From Bacteroidaceae bacterium (lineage in GTDB: Bacteria; Bacteroidota; Bacteroidia; Bacteroidales; Bacteroidaceae): DNA of 46,942 bases. Shown piece after piece: positions 39,954 through 46,942 of this stretch. The stretch covers positions 1 through 46,942 of the forward strand of contig JAFUSD010000139.1 in NCBI GenBank assembly GCA_017480685.1, read 5' to 3'. A program made the translations under genes and the position numbers. Under the pieces are notes generated by a model that searched no databases, was not told the DNA's origin, and worked only from the letters and a program-made list of their open reading frames with translations. Numbering within the stretch: the first letter of the stretch is position 1; every line of letters begins with the position of its first letter.

Positions 39954-41264
39954 ATGAACAGAATTGTTTTAGGACTTTTCCTCTCAGTCATATCTCTGAC
40001 ATCACGGGCTGAAGGCACGGCAATGCTCATATCCGACAACCGTCAGGTGGAAACATCGTGGGAATGGTGTTTCACTGACGAGTCGTTGGGTCTGAGCATC
40101 CGTCGCATCACCTCGTGCTACAACTGCACACTCACCTCAGCCAATGGCATGTCGGCCGATGTAGCACGTATTCTGTCAAGCAAAAACATTGCCGAGACTG
40201 CTCCCGACGTCATATTCCTGCAACTGGGATGTAACGACAGTCCCGACTCCGACGAACAACACGCCGCCTACGAGTCGTCGCTCTTCGACTACCCCTACGG
40301 CAAGGTGTGCAATCTGGCAGGTGCCAACCCGCGCACAAAAAACATTGCAGTGTCGAAAGACAAGACAGCCATCAGCTGCGTCAACTTCTCGGGTGCGCTA
40401 TATCGCATTGCAGAATTCCTGCGACACGAGACACCATCCACACGAATCTTCATCCTGGCACCAGTGCGCTACGGCAGTCAGCCATCACCAACCGACTCGC
40501 TGAAGCTGACACAACTGCGCGAGGTGGCCAACATGCTTTGCATCCCATTTGTTGAAAATTGGTCGACGGTGCAACGCTACGACTTCATATGGAAGCACAC
40601 ACGACCATCACTGGGTCATATACTGATTTTAGGCGACAGCTATTCACAACTGCGCAAGTGGACATCTCAGATGGAAAGCATGGCTGAGGTGAAGGCACTC
40701 ACCAACCTTGGAAAGACGAGCGCCACACTGAAAGAGCGCGGAAACTCACACACCAACACACTCGCCAACCAAATAGGCAGGATTCCTGCATCATGCCACC
40801 CCGACATCATACTTATCGAAGGTGGAATCAACGACGACCCCGACCCCGACCGACTGGTTGCAAACTACGAGGAATGCATTGCCAGACAACGTCGCACCAC
40901 CTTTGCCGGGGCACTCGCTTACATCGTACAACAGTTGCGCAACCGTTTCCCAAATGCCAAAATATATGCCGTAACACCTGGCGGACTCTACTATGGACAT
41001 ACCGACCGCCCCTTCGACTTCATAGTAAAGGCCAACCAGATACGCCGCGCAGCACAGATGCTCAGTCTGCAAACTGTAGATTGGGATCGTGAGGGACGCC
41101 TCTCATTCGTGTTTAACAACTCCAAAGGCACAGGCAACGGAACCGAAGAGAAACCTTTCATATATAACGTACCATCCGACGAGACAGGCGACCTCCTGCA
41201 TCCCAACGACCATGGAGCCCGCTATCTTGCCGAAAACATAATAAAGACAATACGTCAGAATTGA
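39954..41264 (+). CDS. Double SGNH/GDSL hydrolase with a degenerate first copy
   Basis: The 436-residue protein has a short signal peptide and two homologous SGNH halves. The second half has the nucleophile motif GDS (Ser229, ILGDSYSQ), the block III Asn in GGINDD and the Asp/His pair in DLLHPNDHG. The first half keeps the block III pattern (LGCNDS) and the same helix (SGALYRIAEFLR against AGALAYIVQQLR), but SDN stands where GDS is expected and no DxxH is seen at its end. So probably only the second half is an esterase or deacetylase. It is cotranscribed with the metallopeptidase upstream and with pdxB, which begins within its last codons. Confidence 0.78.
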   Translation: MNRIVLGLFLSVISLTSRAEGTAMLISDNRQVETSWEWCFTDESLGLSIRRITSCYNCTLTSANGMSADVARILSSKNIAETAPDVIFLQLGCNDSPDSDEQHAAYESSLFDYPYGKVCNLAGANPRTKNIAVSKDKTAISCVNFSGALYRIAEFLRHETPSTRIFILAPVRYGSQPSPTDSLKLTQLREVANMLCIPFVENWSTVQRYDFIWKHTRPSLGHILILGDSYSQLRKWTSQMESMAEVKALTNLGKTSATLKERGNSHTNTLANQIGRIPASCHPDIILIEGGINDDPDPDRLVANYEECIARQRRTTFAGALAYIVQQLRNRFPNAKIYAVTPGGLYYGHTDRPFDFIVKANQIRRAAQMLSLQTVDWDREGRLSFVFNNSKGTGNGTEEKPFIYNVPSDETGDLLHPNDHGARYLAENIIKTIRQN

Positions 41265-42253
41265 AAGCAATAGTCGACGACAAGATACCCTACATCCGCG
41301 GCCAGATAGAGCAGCTGGTCGACCAGGTGACCTACATGCCTGGCAGTGCGATATCGCCCACCGATGTACGCAATGCCGACATACTCATTGTGCGAACCCG
41401 CACCCGCTGCGACGCCCACCTGCTCGAGGGGTCGGCCGTGAAGCTCATAGTCACAGCTACCATCGGGTTTGACCACATCGACACCGATTACTGCACATCG
41501 CATGGCATCGAGTGGACCAACTGCCCGGGATGCAATGCCCGTTCCGTGTGTTGCTATGTGATAAACAGCCTCCGCCTTTTGGGCAAGTTGCAGCAGGGAC
41601 TCACTATCGGCATCGTGGGAGTGGGACATGTGGGAACCCTCGTAGCCTCGGCTGCCAGCCAGCATGGCATGAGACTACTGCTGTGCGACCCCCCACGCCG
41701 CGATGCAGGCTCATTTGTCGACGGCATGCCATTCGTGTCGCTCAGCGATATAGCCTCCGAGGCCGACATCATCACATTCCACACACCACTCACCACTCAG
41801 GGATTATATTCCACCTACCACATGGCCGATGCCCCCTTTTTCCGTTCGTTGCAGAAACGCCCGGTCATCATCAATGCGTCGCGCGGAGCAGTGGTCGATA
41901 ACGGAGCATTGCTCAGTGCCGTGCGCTCCGGCATGGTGGCAGATGCCGTGGTCGATACATGGGAAGGCGAACCATCACATATCGACCCCGACCTGCTGAG
42001 TGTGTGCGCCGTTGCAACGCCCCATGTGGCCGGTTACTCGGCCGACGGCAAGGCAAACGCCACACGCATGTCGCTCTCGGCAGTAGCCCGATTCCTAGGC
42101 CGCGACTTCATGCCATCAATCGTTTTGCCCGATGCCGGGCTTCTTTCGGTCGAAACACTTTACGACGATACACGCAAGATGAAACTCAATCCTCAACAAT
42201 TCGAATACATGCGCGAACACTATCCCACACGCCGCGAACCAACCACAATATAA
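41261..42253 (+). CDS. pdxB: 4-phosphoerythronate dehydrogenase (TTG start)
   Basis: PdxB oxidises 4-phospho-erythronate with NAD in the DXP-dependent pyridoxal phosphate pathway. The 330-residue protein has the typical first residues MKAIVDDKIPYIRGQIE, the Rossmann motif GIVGVGHVGT, catalytic Arg in INASRGAVVDNGAL and the catalytic His in ATPHVAGYSADGK, plus the C-terminal dimerisation part. The start is TTG 41261, which overlaps the preceding stop (TTGA); no ATG fits the conserved N-terminus. Length is normal. Cytoplasmic. Confidence 0.93.
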   Translation: MKAIVDDKIPYIRGQIEQLVDQVTYMPGSAISPTDVRNADILIVRTRTRCDAHLLEGSAVKLIVTATIGFDHIDTDYCTSHGIEWTNCPGCNARSVCCYVINSLRLLGKLQQGLTIGIVGVGHVGTLVASAASQHGMRLLLCDPPRRDAGSFVDGMPFVSLSDIASEADIITFHTPLTTQGLYSTYHMADAPFFRSLQKRPVIINASRGAVVDNGALLSAVRSGMVADAVVDTWEGEPSHIDPDLLSVCAVATPHVAGYSADGKANATRMSLSAVARFLGRDFMPSIVLPDAGLLSVETLYDDTRKMKLNPQQFEYMREHYPTRREPTTI

Positions 42254-42316
42254 CACAAATTCATTGTCAATTCTCAATCATTATTTATTCTCAATTATAT
42301 ATTATATATTAAAAAA

Positions 42317-43849
42317 ATGCGACTACGTTTTTATCATACACTACTTTTGTCCGCCCTCTTCGGCATCGAAGCCCTTGCGCAGCAACCGGCAGCCGATGAC
42401 GACCTGACCCTCCACGAGGACAGCATCTGGTTTGATGCCGTCACAGGTCGCCGCATGCACCTGCAACGCCTTGGCGGGGTCGACACCCTTGTCTACATCA
42501 AACCACGTCCGCTCACCGCATTGGCAAAAGACCTCGGACTCAATGCAGCCATACTCTCGTGGGACCACTTCGTGCAGCAACGCGAATGGGCGGCAGTCAC
42601 CAGCCACGTCATTCGCGACCACTTCACCCACGGACCACGTCTCGACAACGACAGCTTCTCGGGCAATCAGTTCTCACATCCATACCACGGCGGTATGTTC
42701 TACAACACCGCACGCAACGAAGGTCTCTCCTACGGCGTGTCGCTCCTCTACCCCCTCATAGGCAGTGCCTCGTGGGAGTGGCTGTGCGAAACCAATCCAC
42801 CATCCATCAACGACCTCCTGTCGACCGGAGTGGGTGGAGCCGTGATAGGCGAGGTCACACATCGCACCAGCGACATCTTCTTCGACGACTCACGCCGTGG
42901 CTTCAACCGCGTGTTGCGCGAGATAATCGGTTCGGCACTCAATCCCGTGCGTGCCATACACCGCATCCTCAGCGGCGAGATGTGGCGCGTTTCACCTTCA
43001 CGAGGCAAGCGCCTGCAACCACAACCCTATTCATTCGAACTCGGATTCGGTACACGCCTCATGGGCGAAATCACAGGCAACCGCGAACACATGTCGTCAC
43101 CCTACATCGACTTCAACTTCAACTATGGCGAACGCTTTACACCCGCGGGCCGCACCCGCCCCTTCGACCTCTTCAGCCTCTCGCTACTCGCCAACCTATC
43201 CAACCAACACCCCACGGTGGGCAACCTCGACATATCGGGCCGACTGGCCGACCGCCAGTTCCATCCACATAGTAGCAGTTGGGCCCTCGACCTCGGGTTC
43301 TATCAGAACCTCAAATACATGGAACACTACTCTAAGGCAGGCAAGGTGGCAGGTCATTTCTCCATCCTGTCTGAGGCCGTGAGCTTCGGTGGCGGACTTT
43401 ATGCCGAGCGTACATCACCCACCACATGCTTCTACAACGACCTCATGCTCAGCGCAGTCGTCTTCGGTGGCATCAATGCCGACTACTACCAGCCGCGCCG
43501 CTATAGCTACACCAGCGGAGCCAGCATACGCAACAACACACAATTCGCCATCAACCAGCGAGCCATCATCGGCAACCGCTTCTACTTCGCACGACTCTAC
43601 GCCTTCAAGGGATACACCACCGAGGAAATAGAGCGACAGCAAGCAGCAGGCATCGACCCCAGCTGCTGGGGCGATCAAGGCAACCACTCCTTCATATCCA
43701 ACACCCTCTACACCCAGTTCAACATCTTCAAGAACATGCGCCTCGGGGTCGACTACCAATACTTCTACCGCTCATCCCACTACACCCACTTCCCTTCCGT
43801 CCGAGCCAAGAGCTACGAATGGAAGCTGGGACTCATATATTCAATATAA
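42317..43849 (+). CDS. DUF3943 outer-membrane protein
   Basis: This 510-residue protein has a signal peptide ending LAQ and the DUF3943 region at about residues 110-215 (FSHPYHGGMFYNTAR, YPLIGSASWEW, STGVGGAVIGEVTHR, RGFNRVLREIIGSALNP). After it come many amphipathic strands up to a C-terminal YSI, consistent with an outer-membrane barrel. Function of the family is unknown. It is preceded by an AT-rich 63-base gap after pdxB. Confidence 0.87.
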   Translation: MRLRFYHTLLLSALFGIEALAQQPAADDDLTLHEDSIWFDAVTGRRMHLQRLGGVDTLVYIKPRPLTALAKDLGLNAAILSWDHFVQQREWAAVTSHVIRDHFTHGPRLDNDSFSGNQFSHPYHGGMFYNTARNEGLSYGVSLLYPLIGSASWEWLCETNPPSINDLLSTGVGGAVIGEVTHRTSDIFFDDSRRGFNRVLREIIGSALNPVRAIHRILSGEMWRVSPSRGKRLQPQPYSFELGFGTRLMGEITGNREHMSSPYIDFNFNYGERFTPAGRTRPFDLFSLSLLANLSNQHPTVGNLDISGRLADRQFHPHSSSWALDLGFYQNLKYMEHYSKAGKVAGHFSILSEAVSFGGGLYAERTSPTTCFYNDLMLSAVVFGGINADYYQPRRYSYTSGASIRNNTQFAINQRAIIGNRFYFARLYAFKGYTTEEIERQQAAGIDPSCWGDQGNHSFISNTLYTQFNIFKNMRLGVDYQYFYRSSHYTHFPSVRAKSYEWKLGLIYSI

Positions 43850-43893
43850 TTGATGATTGACAATTTATAATTGATGATTAGCCATCCGGATTT

Positions 43894-45090
43894 ATGACTT
43901 CCGACTTCATCCTTCAACATCTTTCCGACGACACACACACACTTGCACTGCAGGCATCCCGATACCCCGATGTCGACATGCCCTATGCCCTCAGTCAGAT
44001 ACAAGGATGGCAAGCCGCACGCCACAAACTGCCCACATGGGCAGCCACCGAAGGCATCATCTATCCCCCACACCTGTCGATGGAGCAATGTTCGTCGGAA
44101 CCCACCGCACGCTACAAAGCCACAATACTGCCTCCCGATGCACCGCACAACACCATGACCGACCTCACAGGCGGATTCGGAGTCGATGCAGCCATCATAG
44201 CACAGGATTATCGCCAACTCACATTCGTCGAGACAAGCGCCGAGCTCTGCCGGCTGGCAAGTCACAACCTCACCCTCCTAGGCATCCACGATGCAAATAT
44301 CATCAATGCCGATGCAACACAAGTCATCATGACACTCCCACATCAAGACCTCATATACCTCGACCCCGCACGTCGCGACGACTACGGGCGCAAGATGGTA
44401 GAGATAAGCCACTGCACCCCCGACCTCACCACCCTCCAAGACCACCTGCTCCACAAGTGCCACCACCTGCTTGTCAAGCTCTCGCCTATGCTCGACATCC
44501 ACCACATACTCCACACCCTCCACCACATCCACTCCCTACACGTCGTAAGCCTGCAAGGCGAATGCAAGGAAATCGTCGTACACATGAGCCTGCACGACAC
44601 ACCCACATCGCCCATCATATATGCGGTGAATATCAAACAAGGGGAGACAGAAATACTAAAAAGTAGCTATCACCCTGCCTCTCCCCTTACACCACACCAT
44701 CACCCTGCCACAACAATCCAACCCCACACCACCTATCTCTACGAGCCCAACGCCTCAATCATGAAAGCACAACTCTTCGACCAGGTGTCACAACAATACG
44801 GCGTCCAACAGCTTCATCCAAACAGCCACCTATTCATTTCTGACCAACAGATAGGCAACTTCCCCGGACGAAGTTTCGTCATACAAGGCGTATACACATT
44901 GAGCAAACAAAACATAAGCACCCTGAGAAAACTCAAGCAAGCCAACATCAGTGTACGCAACTTCCCACTCAGCGTCCGGCAACTGCGTCAGCGACTGCAC
45001 CTTGCCGACGGTGGTGACACCTACCTCATGGCAACCACCATACAGCACGACGAACAGAAAGTTATAATCTGTTGCACAAAGTGCCGCTGA
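43894..45090 (+). CDS. Class I SAM methyltransferase with THUMP-like domain
   Basis: The 398-residue protein belongs to the PG_1098-type family. A N-terminal helical/ferredoxin-like part (about 1-85) is followed by a Rossmann methyltransferase core with motif I DLTGGFGVDAA and motif IV DLIYLDPARRD, then a THUMP-like domain near the C-terminus (about 315-390; LFISDQQIGNFPGRSF, NISVRNFPLSVRQLRQ). RNA is the likely substrate, by analogy with THUMP proteins. The exact target is unknown. Cytoplasmic. Confidence 0.9.
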   Translation: MTSDFILQHLSDDTHTLALQASRYPDVDMPYALSQIQGWQAARHKLPTWAATEGIIYPPHLSMEQCSSEPTARYKATILPPDAPHNTMTDLTGGFGVDAAIIAQDYRQLTFVETSAELCRLASHNLTLLGIHDANIINADATQVIMTLPHQDLIYLDPARRDDYGRKMVEISHCTPDLTTLQDHLLHKCHHLLVKLSPMLDIHHILHTLHHIHSLHVVSLQGECKEIVVHMSLHDTPTSPIIYAVNIKQGETEILKSSYHPASPLTPHHHPATTIQPHTTYLYEPNASIMKAQLFDQVSQQYGVQQLHPNSHLFISDQQIGNFPGRSFVIQGVYTLSKQNISTLRKLKQANISVRNFPLSVRQLRQRLHLADGGDTYLMATTIQHDEQKVIICCTKCR

Positions 45091-45145
45091 CACACAAGTT
45101 TACACTGAAAAACAACGTAAACAAGAATAAAAAAAAGAAATATCA

Positions 45146-45177
45146 ATTGCCAGTTATCAATAATTTTCATATCTTTG
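45146..45177 (+). promoter_or_regulatory. Promoter very close to the start of the SGNH gene
   Basis: ATTG (45146-45149), 20 bases, then TATCTTTG (45170-45177). The ATG at 45182 is only 4 bases after the -7 box, so the transcript would be leaderless or start translation at a later Met (45206 or 45209). Confidence 0.65.
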
Positions 45178-45181
45178 CCAC

Positions 45182-46378
45182 ATGAAACGTACAACAACAT
45201 TTATAATGATGCTTGCCATGGCAGTTATGTGTGTCACAGCAAGCCCTCGCGAGAAACAATGGGTGGCAACATGGGCCACCGCAGTACAGAAAGTAGAACC
45301 GCACAACCTGCCACCAGCTCCAGGATTGTCAGGTAACACCCTGCGCCAAATCATCGAAGTGTCAACCGGCGGCAAGAACGTGCGCCTTCAGCTATCGGCA
45401 CAGTATGACAGCCAAGAGGTGGAGATAGAACAAGTGGAACTGGCCGAAGCCCTGACCCAGGGCGAATCGGCCGATATCAAAGAGTCGTCGGCCGTAGTGC
45501 TTAAGTGGAACGGAAGCACAAAAACCACGATGAAACCAGGAGAAACGCTCACTTCCGATCCTATACGATTCCGTCTGAAACCACGCACAAGAGTTGCAAT
45601 CACCATAAGATTCGGCAAGTGTGGAGCAACCGATGTTAGCGGCCATCCGGGCTCACGCACCACATCATATATTGCCACTGGCTGGACCAATAATTTCAGT
45701 GAAGCAAAACGCATGGACCACTGGTGCTACATCAGCAATCTTCAGGTCGAAACTTCTGATGAAATGGCAGCAATTGCCGTAATAGGCAACTCAATCACCG
45801 ACGGGCGTGGAACCACAACCAACCATCAGAACCGATGGACCGACATCCTGTCGCAGCGACTGTTGAAACAGAAAGCCACACGCCACCTCAGCGTACTCAA
45901 CTACGGACTCGGAGGCAACTGCGTGATACGAGGCGGACTCGGTCCCACAGCCAACAGCCGCTTCGACCGCGATGCACTCGAGACACCAGGGGTGAAATAC
46001 GTCATCGTGTTCGAAGGTGTCAACGACATCGGAGGAGCCTGGAATGCCGATGAAACCGCGAAAAACCTCATCGAATCATATCAAAAGATGATAGTGAAAG
46101 CACACGAACGCGGAATGAAGATATTTGGTGCAACCATCATGCCGTTCAAGGGCAACGGATACTACAACGAAGCACGCGAGCGAGCCCGCAACACCGTGAA
46201 CGAGTGGATACGCACGAGCGGTGAATACGACGGAGTCATCGATTTCGACCGCATCATGTGCGACCCCACACAGACCGACCGCCTCAACCCCAACTTCCTG
46301 TTCGAAAACGACTGGCTCCACCCCAACGCCGATGGATACCGCACCATGGGTGAAGGCATAGACCTCAACCTTTTCTGA
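45182..46378 (+). CDS. SGNH/GDSL-family lipase or esterase, exported
   Basis: The 398-residue protein has a signal peptide (ending VTAS), a beta-sandwich first part (about 20-175; ATWATAVQKVE start) and an SGNH hydrolase domain: block I VIGNSITDGRG with Ser as nucleophile, GGNCV as block II, EGVNDIGG as block III and DWLHPNADG with the Asp/His pair. It is of the type that removes acyl or acetyl groups from glycans or lipids; the substrate cannot be told. The promoter lies almost on the ATG; the first ATG may be a leaderless start or one of Met9/Met10 is used. The next gene starts 2 bases after its stop. Confidence 0.9.
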   Translation: MKRTTTFIMMLAMAVMCVTASPREKQWVATWATAVQKVEPHNLPPAPGLSGNTLRQIIEVSTGGKNVRLQLSAQYDSQEVEIEQVELAEALTQGESADIKESSAVVLKWNGSTKTTMKPGETLTSDPIRFRLKPRTRVAITIRFGKCGATDVSGHPGSRTTSYIATGWTNNFSEAKRMDHWCYISNLQVETSDEMAAIAVIGNSITDGRGTTTNHQNRWTDILSQRLLKQKATRHLSVLNYGLGGNCVIRGGLGPTANSRFDRDALETPGVKYVIVFEGVNDIGGAWNADETAKNLIESYQKMIVKAHERGMKIFGATIMPFKGNGYYNEARERARNTVNEWIRTSGEYDGVIDFDRIMCDPTQTDRLNPNFLFENDWLHPNADGYRTMGEGIDLNLF

Positions 46379-46380
46379 CA

Positions 46381-46942
46381 ATGCAACGTCTGCTTACCTG
46401 CATACTACTTCTCACCCTCCTCATCGCCGCCTGCACCGGCGGCGGCGACGAGGCAACTATTGCAGTGCTCGAGCGGGCCGAATCGTTCCTTCCTGCCTCG
46501 CCCGACAGTACCGAGGCGTGCCTCGACAGCCTGGGCGACGGATGGACGCGCCTCGGCTCCGACGATCGTGCCCTCTACGGCCTGCTGCGCACCATGACCG
46601 ACGACATGCTCCGCGGCATCACCCCCACCGACTCCATCATCCGCCACACCTATATATATTATAAGGAGCAGATGGATGGCAAAGTGTTTTTTTTACAATC
46701 CAACACCTTGAAGCGACGCTATGCCCGCAGCGCATTCTACCTCGCCAGATGCCTGGAGCAAAGCGACAGCATAAAGGCAGCAGAAGATCTGTATCGCGAA
46801 TCTGCCGAGTATTCAGAACAGGCCGAAGACTGGCACACGTGCTATCTTGCATGCTATTATCTGGGACGCAGCGTTAGCTACAGCAACCAGAACAATGGTC
46901 TTTCAATACTTAGCCAGGCACTGTCAAACTACGACAAATGCA
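46381..46942 (+). CDS. TPR-like lipoprotein, 5' part
   Basis: The frame is open from ATG 46381 to the right edge, so only the first 187 residues are visible. A lipoprotein signal (MQRLLTCILLLTLLIAAC) is followed by a helical array with phrases such as LERAESFLPASPDSTEACLDSL, DRALYGLLRTMTDD and ARSAFYLARCLEQSDSIKAAEDLYRES, the TPR-like layout of Bacteroidales proteins that often end in a membrane helix and a DNA-binding domain. The C-terminal part is outside the window. It starts 2 bases after the SGNH stop, so the two are cotranscribed. Confidence 0.8.
   Translation, partial: MQRLLTCILLLTLLIAACTGGGDEATIAVLERAESFLPASPDSTEACLDSLGDGWTRLGSDDRALYGLLRTMTDDMLRGITPTDSIIRHTYIYYKEQMDGKVFFLQSNTLKRRYARSAFYLARCLEQSDSIKAAEDLYRESAEYSEQAEDWHTCYLACYYLGRSVSYSNQNNGLSILSQALSNYDKC

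Noticed and set aside
1..46942. tRNA, rRNA, insertion sequence or prophage genes.
   Set aside because: None seen by eye; no transposase, integrase or phage structural gene is present. A covariance-model scan would be needed to exclude small RNAs.

Overview
The window looks like chromosomal DNA of a member of the Bacteroidales, most likely Prevotellaceae. The grounds are the TAnnTTTG-type promoter boxes with TTTG about 20 bases upstream, weak Shine-Dalgarno sites, the DUF6089-uppS-bamA-ompH-ompH gene order, Bacteroidetes-only families (DUF6242, DUF4890, DUF6055/DUF4859, DUF3943, PG_1098-like THUMP methyltransferase), BspA-type leucine-rich repeats and GH2/GH43 enzymes. Genus is inference; no rRNA or tRNA gene was seen.

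Layout. 1-4.1 kb: end of a glycine-rich Cthe_2159-type protein, a 73-bp near-palindrome, a GH2 glycosidase and a GT9 heptosyltransferase-like enzyme. 4.3-9.6 kb (minus): envelope-biogenesis block of a DUF6089 barrel, UppS, BamA and two Skp/OmpH chaperones. 9.6-13.8 kb (minus): two large exported proteins. 14.2-14.7 kb: a Spy/DUF4890-like periplasmic protein. 14.9-26.6 kb (minus): a signalling island (below). 27-33 kb: proline/glutamate catabolic dehydrogenase, a duplicated metallopeptidase, a GH43 enzyme and a DUF3089 hydrolase. 33-46.9 kb: exported and outer-membrane proteins, two glycosyltransferases, a DUF6055 metallopeptidase, a double SGNH protein, PdxB, a DUF3943 protein, a THUMP-like methyltransferase, an SGNH hydrolase and the start of a TPR-like lipoprotein.

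The most interesting region is 14937-26606. Its minus-strand genes form two matching half-operons. One half has a LytTR regulator, an FHA/two-helix/zinc-ribbon protein, an EF-hand-like membrane protein, a BspA leucine-rich repeat protein, a small secreted protein and a membrane Ser/Thr kinase with an outside FGE/SUMF1-like domain. The other half has a paralogous EF-hand-like membrane protein, a secreted caspase-family protease, a zinc-ribbon/FHA protein and a membrane PP2C phosphatase. The two EF-hand genes have near-twin promoters: the same box spacing and a 51-bp upstream block that is 38/51 identical, without gaps. This suggests shared control, perhaps by the LytTR protein. Between the halves sit a winged-helix/nucleotidyltransferase pair, a four-helix-bundle gene beside a mirrored 9-bp repeat, and a 45-bp remnant of a second kinase gene. 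I read this as a phosphorylation-driven signalling system crossing the inner membrane with a periplasmic caspase as possible output; that reading is inference.

A second theme is a dispersed repeat: four intergenic arrays of the palindrome GAGGATATCCTC with an exact 22-bp period, each upstream of a plus-strand gene.
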